A stretch of DNA of 64,000 nt from Symbiodinium natans. Its lineage: Eukaryota > Sar > Dinophyceae > Suessiales > Symbiodiniaceae. A program made the translations under genes and the position numbers. Position 1 is the stretch's first letter; each line of letters begins with the position of its first letter. Positions 55,701 to 62,778 of this stretch are shown one piece after another. The notes under the pieces were generated by a model. The model did not search any database and was not told the DNA's origin. It saw only the letters and a list, made by a program, of their open reading frames with translations. The stretch is from assembly GCA_905221605.1 (NCBI GenBank), contig CAJNDS010000342.1, forward strand, positions 1-64,000, given 5' to 3'.

Positions 55701-57544
55701 CTATCCTGAAACCACAAACAAAGCCGATCGTACGAAATTGTCGCCCTAGCCTCTCTCAAAAACTTGCTGCCGAGCAGTGCCGGAGTGTTCTCAGCATTGT
55801 GAGTTTGTGGCCTGTGGTCGCCGTCCAAGGTGTAGAAGTGAACTTCCCCCAGGCCCGTCCCGAACAAGGTCACTTTCGAACAGGCCCGCAAACTCAAACC
55901 ATCGCCAAACTTGAAGACGGGGCGGTCGTCGAGCGTCACCATGTGCTGAACGCCAGTTCTCTGAATCATTGTCTGCAGGGTCTTCACTCCAACTGCGTTC
56001 TCTGTCGCACCAGTGTCCAGGATGAAGCCTGGCGTTCCATCGACGGCCGCCATCATTGCGGTCTCCAAGCTCAGCACCAGGGCTTGCTCGAACTTGTCCG
56101 GAATCGTCAGCAAGGGGTCGACCTGGTGGAACTGCAGGTTCTGCTTCTCCAAGTCGGCGTCGGTCGGCTCTACGATGCGGTCGAGAATCGGCTCCATGGG
56201 CTCGGTCTCGGGGAGGTTCTCAGCCGGAGCGTCAATGAAGTACATATGGTAGACCTGGTCCATCCACATGTTAGCACCTTTCTTGCCAAGCTTGCCCGCT
56301 CCTTTCGCATGCCTATTTGGGCAATCTCGGAAGAAATGGCCAAAGCGGCCGCAAATCAGGCAGCCACCCTTTCCAGACGGCTTGCCTGATGACTTGCCCT
56401 TGCCCTTGCCAAGGCCCTTGGCTGAGGACTTCCCCTTTGCCGCATGTCCCGAGAGGCCGCCTTTCTTGCCGCCCAGGGGGTAATAGCCCCGAGCCGCCCG
56501 AACTTTCTGGATGGCTTGACGTGCTTCCTGCAGCGTCTTGGCTGCTTCTGCCGCCAACACAGCAGCCTCTTGCTCCTGCACCACCAGCGCCTCCTCTTCT
56601 TCGCCAGGGGCCCCTTCAACTGGAGGCTCAGTTCCAGCGACGTCAGCACCATCTTCGCCCTGCCATCCTGCGTCACTTGGCCACTCGGACCACTCAGCCC
56701 AGTACGAAGTCTCATCGTCCCAGGCCCAGTCCTCCCACAGCCAATCATCGCCGCCTCCTTGCCAGAGAACATCTTCTTCCCAATCTTCAGACGCATACCA
56801 AACCCCTTTTCGTCGGGCATGCTTGGCGGAGGGGTCCTCTTCGTCATACAACGCTCGGAGCGCTTGGCGGATCCGGTCGAAGGAAACAACATTGGCTGTG
56901 AGCGTGAGCACTTGCATTCTCTGGTCATTCGTCAGGCCGGCCGCCTTCAGCAGGCGGAACCCACGAAGCTCGTCTTCAAAGAAGCCAAGGTGCCGATGCA
57001 CCTCATCATCACCACCTGGCTCCTTGACGGGCTCAGCGGAACCAGCTCCATCAGCAGCGGGCTCCTCTTCCTTCTTCTCAGTGGCCTTTGCTGAACTCGG
57101 TGAGGCCGGTGTCGAGGGTGTCGTGGACGAAGCAATCTTTTCCACTCGAGCCCTCGATCTCAAAAGGCTTGCTTGCAGCTCTCGGAAGAGGTCATCCTCC
57201 CGCACAATCAGCTCTGGGATGGACTCGCCCTCCTTCCGCCGCAGCTGATGCCACCGCTCCAGCTTGCTGAAGGAATCCGGTATTGGCAAAGTCTGCAACG
57301 GGGAGCTTCGAAGCACCTGCAACAGTTTCGAGAGTCCATTGGAGACATCAAACTCGTCGGGCGACAAATGCCGCACCACGCTCTTTGCGGGGCCGGTAAG
57401 GCGACTCCACACTCTCGCTGCTGCACCTCGCCGCTCAGTGTCTTTCAAGGTCTTCTCATACCACTTGCAGGCCACTTCAAATGTCTGAAAGGTCCCTGGA
57501 TCTCCATTCCACGTCGGCACGGCATCAAAATCTCTGCCAGCCAT
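49730..57544 (-). CDS. Copia gag-pol polyprotein
   Basis: A 2604-codon frame. Zinc knuckle CLICGRFGHFFRDC (CCHC, about residues 394-407); aspartic protease ILDTGATENAVG (about 507-518); integrase HHCC start (HRAAGHTSFENL, CVDC, about 1320-1370) and D,D,E core with GMDVFEYE, YTDAAAY and GVEER, where the last D and second E are 35 residues apart; reverse transcriptase with KARLVVLGYQ (about 2065) and the active site HVDDF in place of YVDDx (about 2198); RNase H with WADAS, GSEVQA and VMDSKG (about 2363-2460). It encodes particle protein and enzymes for copying RNA to DNA and inserting it. Start ATG lies 57 nt inside the 5' LTR and 36 nt after the primer site. Between protease and integrase (about residues 755-986) the frame reads Gly/Arg-rich text without domain character, whereas the +1 frame is protein-like. 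No stop or obvious frameshift interrupts the catalytic parts. Confidence 0.95.
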   Translation of the reverse strand: MAGRDFDAVPTWNGDPGTFQTFEVACKWYEKTLKDTERRGAAARVWSRLTGPAKSVVRHLSPDEFDVSNGLSKLLQVLRSSPLQTLPIPDSFSKLERWHQLRRKEGESIPELIVREDDLFRELQASLLRSRARVEKIASSTTPSTPASPSSAKATEKKEEEPAADGAGSAEPVKEPGGDDEVHRHLGFFEDELRGFRLLKAAGLTNDQRMQVLTLTANVVSFDRIRQALRALYDEEDPSAKHARRKGVWYASEDWEEDVLWQGGGDDWLWEDWAWDDETSYWAEWSEWPSDAGWQGEDGADVAGTEPPVEGAPGEEEEALVVQEQEAAVLAAEAAKTLQEARQAIQKVRAARGYYPLGGKKGGLSGHAAKGKSSAKGLGKGKGKSSGKPSGKGGCLICGRFGHFFRDCPNRHAKGAGKLGKKGANMWMDQVYHMYFIDAPAENLPETEPMEPILDRIVEPTDADLEKQNLQFHQVDPLLTIPDKFEQALVLSLETAMMAAVDGTPGFILDTGATENAVGVKTLQTMIQRTGVQHMVTLDDRPVFKFGDGLSLRACSKVTLFGTGLGEVHFYTLDGDHRPQTHNAENTPALLGSKFLREARATISYDRLCLWFQDRRSTLWATELLQTQSGHLMIPVAGRLLDLTSFRLKVEQEHGVRLPHAATCLMDILFTPGALEALRDAQSKQPGCSKKIEDSLEEGSDMSSAWGTESAEQVLAAFPFGKHAVEPIHVVDRPQLSQRLRDLSARLSLFRLQCLNGSRGSSVRRPAPEWLSMLDQAHSRQQAREPVRDMDGVWSVRSSTALRDEGQPWQDSNGGSDSGGGAGGHGRVGPRVPHWRGQREDVLGKDPRGPGPAHGAEREGDPGDVHGEEGRLHRTEGNLDVSSDFVPVQGRNGKGQSADTTDMRCTTQWKPLLGRRCGCSEWEVNAAGKCASSRAGGGMDDYSGPGEQGGGPQDASEGSPWRRCGQGLRPGRRREHEHGELEEGPLMDANEGEDDSGQRGVERHFGTEPAATSPTQGLQERSRGFTGAVRRQLHAAGATYFASLLCTTTILLNSIEPANLLEINGARANGHFGAGAGNFGITFDGYYQETGWKVDKKDVATTLVAKVAEAKPAFLWIAPAVRGESSSWEVGESPGARRNRQRGQRRALESARILSEAACRSIHEGNEIAWETPMDMSYWKDSLAEQNIRKAATACGRPLHVLIVEGCHYPKTQGAHGKRWRILTTSHQLAAVLRRCRCPGHKEHDVITESVAFPVTMVKDILEGIQWELRLQGRDLQQELQEFMLQPADESPIYAMTSGALPALAPNGAKLKQVKENMLRLHRAAGHTSFENLARLLQRRGCPEWAVKMARELTCVDCAEVRHQHGPPAASAEPPPALWETLGMDVFEYEYKRNGTRTKAKFLLMIDRASRFVMTHFLHEYPAEEAWEPSTADIKRAVVKTWMAANPSPRWLYTDAAAYFTSREMIDFASRSGLGLMTAPAEAHYLMGVEERAIQVMKRTVEKLELEELNLDIGALFTLAAHGHNSFVHSATGYSPFQWARGWQREDAPPVGLDPRKAFSKVLAHRATAEAAFLKADAGIKLSKLSNSVARPVQRYQAGDLCMLWRARMNRQRGGWTGPLRVLLQEGTTVWLATGTTLVRAKLNQVRPTTEREKLVSSTQGTTVYQNAVGLEILLRGYRGKHFLDATSENPGLEIEEDLSPADRLVEPEAPRVGGEKDRWVVTETMVIRKHLVPRLSLFTPDRTKDCPVPDVGLSGRRRTVLQRPGGANIVLDNYKTEERPRRSLMERWCGETQFERAGRTLPEEIEQRAPQQRGSLPEVRESRPEQPSSPPEQRGPAAGARRGLEASSSSVSGPPVKKERRSELPPDQDMAEIPVPQPALRSQVLAEEAPEAEPETPVPPQGTLQGVLPAQPDFLEEEHASAAPYSTTDEESSDEELRPDVPQTEQAHYSVPPEKYACYACEISLTERDLKKITKRPRKATAWLSQKMIEKSREVHWRSLTQPQKEEYDEAMSIEVSNVIRERAARALTAQEICDLDYNKIMNMRWVLTRKASGAPKARLVVLGYQAHNLLEVETAAPTLSCTGRNMLLTAAANSGMILETGDVTSAFLQTFESLEKENLVVWAPIELAAMFGADPADSGMAMKLTKAFYGLAHAPRKWHETVLKALRETGWQQLRADRCLFALRDGSGRLCALAGLHVDDFLLAGLPGNKLYLDSKKALQERFRFGKWEQATGEGFTFAGCRVRQTEAGIQLDQEEYVNDWVQEIPLDHQRAKQLKSKATPKEIGDLRAALGTLSWKASQTGPQFQAEVSLKLSEVPMATVNTLVSVNKLVREVRRTASQRILFPCWGQPWQSISAMVWADASQANRPNKSSTVAFVGCMGPRAILEGEEVSLALVAWRSSKCPRESLGSNGSEVQAITIGEDEVFLLRAMWYEIHGGEISRYTLAEELKQHTSGGLVMDSKGIFDAMTRNVSALHGLRSSRAGFELTVSVQQAVALGTQLRWVNGTAQLADGLTKDNAGARRGFLEFLARGQRWSVVHDPSFTAGKKLTKRQLQQKLKDQENFFVGALKAFAASSHYPWFDLDPMPYDDIEPRNLKEVLGI
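54586..55278 (-). CDS. 230-codon ORF in +1 frame inside gag-pol
   Basis: Lies wholly within the polyprotein frame, shifted by +1. Starts at an ATG directly after an in-frame TGA (TGAATG) and ends TGATG, where the ATG is in the integrase-RT frame. Its text looks more like protein than the main frame here: an N-terminal Cys/His/Trp patch with CWTKHTPGNK and CGVCGLRLRY (C-x19-C-x2-C, like half of a zinc ribbon), and a C-terminal coiled coil (ELEEAWMTIQ then KVAALKMRLKEAL). Possible explanations are dual coding, a programmed shift with reinitiation, or a pair of compensating indels that moved an ancestral in-frame domain out of frame. Function unknown. Confidence 0.5.
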   Translation of the reverse strand: MAREAAPFDDPRQSGYPCWTKHTPGNKRENQYATWMACGVCGLRLRYETKGSRGKTRTAGPTVAVVQEAMDELALEFPTGEVNERMCLGKIREVQGRRMVQNEKVTLETFMEKKAGYTGPRGISMSPPTLFQCKGATAKARALTPPTCDARRSGSRSSDAAVAAQNGKSTPQESVPRAELEEAWMTIQDQENKVAALKMRLKEALGEDAAKDSDLDDAENMSTVSWKKAP

Positions 57545-57580
57545 CTAAGCACGGATCACCTTTTTCTCAAGCGGTCACCC

Positions 57581-57601
57581 TGAACCAGGGCTCCGCTACC
57601 A
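57581..57601 (-). promoter_or_regulatory. Primer-binding site, initiator-Met tRNA type
   Basis: Directly next to the 5' LTR. The plus strand reads GAACCAGGGCTCCGCTACCA, i.e. a tRNA 3' end finishing in CCA. The last 11 nt differ by one base from the common eukaryotic initiator Met tRNA end CTCTGCTACCA. Reverse transcription would start here. Confidence 0.85.
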
Positions 57602-57753
57602 TGAAAGTAGCAGTGTGCCACAACATCAGCAGGCCCACAGGCCTCGCTCCCTATCTTTTCCTGCGTGGCTCGAGAAATCCCACCCTGCAGACCGAGTTCA
57701 GTCCTGCACAAGCTCAGAACCTCATGTGAAACGTGTGTCATGCTTCAAACTCA
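57602..57753 (-). repeat. 5' LTR of the copia element
   Basis: Identical to 49,581-49,732 over all 152 bp. Promoter and polyadenylation signals are expected inside but not recognised. Confidence 0.95.
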
Positions 57754-57760
57754 TACAAAT
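57754..57760. repeat. Target-site duplication, right copy
   Basis: tacaaat, matches 49,574-49,580. Confidence 0.8.
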
Positions 57761-59213
57761 CAAAAGGTCAGGTTTCGTTTGCGCTCGGTTTTCAACCTGC
57801 GGTTGTGAATGGAATGGTCTACCGGGTATACCATGCTGGACCAAGATGCTGTTTCTTGCGTTTGGGTGTAGGGATCGTCCGCCCTACTGGCAGCCCCCTT
57901 GAGCACAAGAGGAGGCTAGAGATAAGGACAGCCTGGACATGCGTGATGCCCCGGGCCAAGACGAGTCACTTGCACACGGCAGGCCTTGAAAGACACAAGG
58001 CAGATTCATGTAGACTACTGGGCCAGGCTAACTTAACTAACTACTTCGCGAAAAGCGGGCCCAGCTGTGTACATCTTCGATAGGTCAAGAAACATGAACG
58101 GGTGACTACTGTGGGGTGCTCTGAGCACTGAGCTTGCTGTGGACCTAGTGCATCTGTGCTCGCCCCGTGTACATCTTTGTTCCCTCGCTGATCACCGACT
58201 GCTTCCGCTGGACTTTGCACTGGGAAGCATCTGACCCAACGCTCGTGTTGAAACAGCCTCTCTCTCGGAACAAAGGCGCCAGCACTCCAAGCAATCTTTG
58301 GCCGTTCGTGGATCTGTAGCGGTGTTTTCGTGATCGTCCGCATCCACACACCACCCTTACCGTTCTTTTTAGCTGTGTCCACTTAACCTTTGTCCGGCCT
58401 TTGAGACCCATGCGCATGTCTCCGGGGTAGCACAGCAGCTCCATACGGCATCTTCAAAAACTGATCGGTCGGTAAGAGGGAGAAGTGGCACAGCTGCTAC
58501 GCTGCTGCGCCGCTACACACTCCATGCACCAACTCGGCCATCCGGGGCACCTTATGGCCTCCCTCTTCTACGCACGGCGCAAACAGACAAGCTGTAGCAG
58601 AGATTTATGACCAAGCATTTCAGCTGCACCACGACGAAGTGTTGGCAAACGGTTTATCCACGACAATTCTGCAGTCTGTCTGCGCTTGCGCTTGCTTGAA
58701 GTGCGCGCATCCTAGCTTGGCACCTTTGACTACAACGGAAGAGATGATGTTTCCAAAGTGTGAAACGAATTGCCACAGCTGCGAGGCACTTAGACCAGAA
58801 CCCTGATACTCCCAAGGCGTGGAAGGGAGACCAAAAGTTTGCTTCTTCAGAAGCCCAAAAGACTGCTGTCATCTTTTGTCAGCTGCTGGCAGCACCCAGC
58901 AGCTGTGTAGAACAAGGGCACGGCATGGCGCGGCATCGCGGCACTGCATGGCCGACCCTGTCACCGGTATGGGCACATCCACGACCTGCAGAAGCTGCAT
59001 CTTTTTGAGGCACATAGGCAATACATGAAAAGGGGGAAAGACGGGGAAAGGTTCGGTTCTGCATGGTTTTAGCCTTGGGTTTGTGAGCTCGGTTCGCCTG
59101 AGGCTAGGACTGAGTCGGCAACACGGACGTGCTGTCCAGCCAGTTGGCCTGCGCTCAGACAGCCGTCACAACAATGACAAGACATGCAAGTAGCCGATAC
59201 TTGTAGCTTCTCG
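57761..59213. other. No gene recognised
   Basis: Right flank of the retrotransposon up to the phosphatase stop codon. Short open frames on both strands without motifs; the right part is probably 3' untranslated region of the phosphatase gene. Confidence 0.4.
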
Positions 59214-62200
59214 TCACGCTCCACAGCTTTGCTTGACTTTCGCTCGTTCGGCCTGGCGTCCTCCTTCGGAAAAGACCACCAGCAGGGCCGTCATGTTGTC
59301 ACCTGCAAGCCACCCGAGGAAGGTGGACGTGAGTGGCAAGTGGCACCTCGGAGCCTTCCCATCACTCAAAAAAAACACCGTTTCTTCAGAAGGGGCCTCC
59401 AATGCCCATCGTCTGCGCCAAGTCTGGGGACACACAGGCATCGAGCATCTCCTGGACAGGCGCAGCTTGAACTCACAAAGACTCACAGGCCACGACACAC
59501 AAAGCCCTCGTCGTCCTCGAGAATCGAAGACAAGCGCAAGCGACCCTCCTGGCAATCCGTCCGCTAAGCAGGGGAATAGTGATGGCATAGTGCTGATTCG
59601 AAACATTAAGCACGTTTTTCCTATTTTCTGTTTGTTTTGCCTGGGCACCTGTTTCGATTCCTGCAAGCCGACTGCCCGTGGAAGGCCCTAGCAACTCCCC
59701 CTCTCAGCAGACCTCAGACTGACCCGGCACAGGCCTGCAGCCGGAATGCGAGGTCGGCGAAGCTGCCAAGGCGCATGCGCACAAAGTCGACAGCCTCCTC
59801 CCAGCCGTCAGGAGCACGACTATGCGGTCTATGAACAGACGACGGAACGTTACTTTGCAGACATCCATGTGCCCCGTAAACACGGATGCAAACAGGTCAG
59901 CATGCCGGTGCTGCTTTGAAACTGTGTAGAATTTACTGTCTCCAATCATTTCTGATAGCAGAGAACACTTACCTGGCTGACCTTATCAGGCTGGAGCTCT
60001 CTCTCTGAAAGCTGCCAACTCGACTGCACATCATCAGTCCTGGCTGCTAAGGACATCCCACCTGGAACGGCTTGCCAGAACTCCCTAAACAAAGAAGTGA
60101 AGACCCACAAGCCACAATTGTGTCACATGTGTTCACGCCATCGGACACGCTCTAGAGCCTTTGCTAAGCCACTGGCACACCATCGCAGGCCAGAATCATG
60201 AATTCGTCGTCCGCCTTCGAACAGGAGCAAGCCCCTCCCAGCTCCACCCAAACCAGGAACCCGAGCTAGTGCGCCTGTCGGCTGAAGCACCGGACGTCTG
60301 GATGGCAAGTAATGACTTGCTCCTGAGAATGGTGCAGGCTCGCTTCGCTTGACCAGCTGTGTCGCTGCGTGCAAGCTCGGCCGATGCTTATCTCAACACA
60401 CCGCCAAGGGAGCAAGTAATGGGCATCCCGGCACCGAAGCACTACGAAGCACTACACCTCCGACAGCACTGCAACCAGCGAAAGCTAAACGGGTGACCTC
60501 GGCCGACAGGGTGTGATTCTGCTTGTACCTGGGGAAATACAGCCCGTGCCAAGTTTTGCCTCCAAGGCTTCTGAAGGTCAAGAGATGATGTCGTCTAGCG
60601 TTTAGGGTTTAGGGTTTAGGGTTTAGGGTTTAGGGTTTAGGCCGCTCCACAGGCTAAGGTGATCCCTCGGCGCACAGCAAGTCGCCGATGGAGCGGGAGA
60701 GATTTAGATTACCATTGATTCCTCGGCGAAGCTGACACAGGAGAAGATTGAAGAGCTTGCGCCAGTCCGTGGCTAACATTACATGCTTGTTGTTGGAATC
60801 GGCTGATGGTTATGAGATCTGTGGCCCAAACTATAGTGCACGTGGTTGCCCACGTGCTGCTGGACCACGGTTCCTCCAGCCTTCAGCACGTTCCATCATG
60901 GGCAGGCCAGGGTAGAACATCATTGACATTCAAATCCGCTGAACGATCCAAGTCCGTTCATCTGAGATACCCACCCGCAGCACGCGTGACAACTCCACCG
61001 GACTGTTCGGTTTGTGATCTTCTGACCTGGGTCGTCACAGCACTCGCACTTGCTGCAGCTAGGCTAGGTATGCGTGTTTGGCTTCAGGCCCTTGCAAAGC
61101 ATAGATAGCTTGGATGACCTCCTCCCCCTTGTACATGTGAATGCTGAGTCAGAGGCATATCTATCGCCTTTCCGCGTCTGCAGAGAACCTTAGCTAGAGG
61201 TTGCGTTCAGTTTTCACATGCGTTCATCGAGCCATGACTCGAGCGTGTCTTGGGAAGCCAAGGGGCGGCTCGGCTATCTCCAGCATTTGCTACAAAGATC
61301 GCATCCGGGCGTACCACGGCCGCCACCTGCAAGTGATGGCCATACACGGGGATCCTGAACCCAAGTCTATAGAGGATGCAGAGCCGAGACCCAAGACCCA
61401 AAGCCCTTGCAGTTCTGAGGCCGCACACCATGGTGCAGCCCATGATTTCGGGGTTGGCCCAAGACTTGAAAGCCTTGGGGTCCGCTCACGCGCTGAAGAA
61501 TTGGCCTTGGCCTGGACGCTGATGTTCCGGGAAGCTCTGGGGCTGTGGCTAAGCTTCGACCCAGGCTCTGCAGCTCTTCCAGGTACTGAGAATCCATCAG
61601 CAGAGTGTCCTGCGCCCCCAAAGAACCCTCAGTGAAGGAGAAGCTGTCCCCCTTCCACCGCTGGCCTCCCCCTTCCGGCCCCGCTGTGAAGCAAAGAGTA
61701 TCATCGGACCCAAAACGTGCACGTGGGCGAACAAGATTCTGTTAAGGGATGGCAGCCCCCAATGATTCGCGTCACATCACCACTGCTATTTCTCCAGTCC
61801 ATACGGTGGAAAGCCCGCATGAGCGCGTCGCTGCAGTCCTGCAACAGAAACGTGGAGATAGTTTCGGGTTCCGTCTATGCCTCCCAGATGGCCAAGCCTG
61901 GCTGTTCTGCAGTACCAGCTCCGCAGGGAAGTGGCGCTGGCAGAACCTCCAAGAAAATCAGTTTCAGGTGCCAGCACCTAGAGAGCATTTGCAGAATGAA
62001 CTCCCAAAGCACTCCGGGAGCCCGTGCTGGGCCACATGTTCACCTCCATGACCGTCCTAAGAAGTGGATTCGCTCTGGCCCACATGGGGCACCAGGTATT
62101 CCGTACCATCGCCTCTGAAGCTCGAGCAAGCCTTCCGTTGTCCACTGGCAGCCAAGGCAGCAGCCATGACAACGAAGAGCGAGGAGTCTCGCCACCGCGC

Positions 62201-62729
62201 GCCTCCAATAAGTATCTGTGAGAGCCCTGCCTCCTTGTGCACAGAGTGGCTTGCTGGGCTTGCTTGGGGCAAGGCTGCTTGAAACCGCCGGAGAGGCCAG
62301 CGAGCTGATGGCCTTCGGAAAGATTGCAACTTGGGCTCTCTCTTCGCAAGTCGTCTGGAAATCTTTGCCCGAAAGTCTGTGCACGGGGCCAAGTGCGAAT
62401 CCTCCATTCGGTCTCGCCTGCCACTGCCAGCAGAAAGTTATACTCGGGAGTGCTTCGGAGGGATTAAGGGGACAGCAACAATGGGGAGCTTGGCAGCTTC
62501 GTACGTAGTTGACGTGGTTTGCACGTGGCGGTGGCGCCAACCCTGCATGGCGCTGAATCCCCATTCCAGACCATTGGTGTAGGACCTGCAGCGTCGGCAG
62601 AGCTCTGAAAAGTATGGCGCAGGGCTGCAGAAACGGCGCAGCACTCACACGCACTAAGCATATACTAAGCATCCTGGAATCAGGCCTGCCATCTCCGGAG
62701 TCTTTCTGCGTCGACGGGCCTGTGCCCAT
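59214..62729 (-). CDS. PP2C-family Ser/Thr protein phosphatase (PPM1G-like), about 17 exons
   Basis: A Mg/Mn-dependent phosphatase that removes phosphate from Ser/Thr, read across short exons. 62,729-62,686 MGTGPSTQKDSGDG; 62,585-62,538 GLEWGFSAMQGW; from 62,417 RDRMEDSHLAPC; to 62,165 SSLFVVM; from 62,056 DGHGGEHVAQHG; from 61,609 DTLLMDSQYLEELQSLG; near 61,443 GCTMVCGLRT; 61,326-61,267 IFVANAGDSRA; near 61,180 RGKAIDMPLTQHS; near 61,000 GGVVTRAAGG; 60,721-60,679 INGNLNLSRSIGDL; 60,528-60,498 YKQNHTLSAE; from 60,322 EQVITCHPDV; near 60,220 DDEFMILACDG; near 59,810 GWEEAVDFVRMRL; 59,451-59,397 EMLDACVSPDLAQTMGIGG; 59,302-59,214 DNMTALLVVF and stop. All metal-binding motifs (MED, DGHGG, GDSR, ACDG, GDNMT) are present, and total length (about 310 residues) fits one catalytic domain. 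Several introns are GC-AG. The start is supported by similarity of MGxxxSxxxxxKxSxDG to PPM1G-type N termini. Confidence 0.9.
60529..60678 (-). other. Phosphatase intron containing telomeric repeats
   Basis: 150 bp, donor GACTT|GCTGT (GC type) and acceptor CCCCAG|GTACA. Splicing joins SIGDL to YKQN. Contains the TTTAGGG array at 60,601-60,641. Confidence 0.7.
60601..60641 (+). repeat. Telomere-like array, TTTAGGG
   Basis: Nearly six perfect TTTAGGG units, G-rich strand on plus, inside a phosphatase intron. Confidence 0.93.
62538..62685. other. Phosphatase exon 2 and the GC-AG intron before it
   Basis: Intron 62,685-62,586 has donor GGCAG|GCCTG and acceptor CTGCAG|GTCCT, sharing GCAGG at both ends. 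Exon 2 is 62,585-62,538, followed by another GC donor (GGTTG|GCGCC) whose acceptor is GGCAG|GCGAG at 62,418. Confidence 0.7.
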
Positions 62730-62747
62730 AAGGGATGCGCAGCATGC

Positions 62748-62748
<1 letters not shown>

Positions 62749-62777
<29 letters not shown>
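62749..62777 (+). repeat. G29 homopolymer (poly-C on the coding strand)
   Basis: Twenty-nine consecutive G, starting 20 bp upstream of the phosphatase ATG. Assembly or sequencing length may be uncertain. Confidence 0.95.

Positions 62778-62778
<1 letters not shown>

Larger units (their letters stand above)
49581..57753 (-). mobile_element. Complete Ty1/copia LTR retrotransposon
   Basis: An 8.17 kb element on the minus strand. It has identical 152-bp LTRs with TG...CA ends, flanking tacaaat duplication, a tRNA primer-binding site touching the 5' LTR, and one 2604-codon gag-pol frame in the order nucleocapsid, protease, integrase, reverse transcriptase, RNase H, which defines the copia superfamily. 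LTR identity and the open frame point to a recent insertion. It sits between the coiled-coil gene and the phosphatase gene and shares their orientation. Confidence 0.97.
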
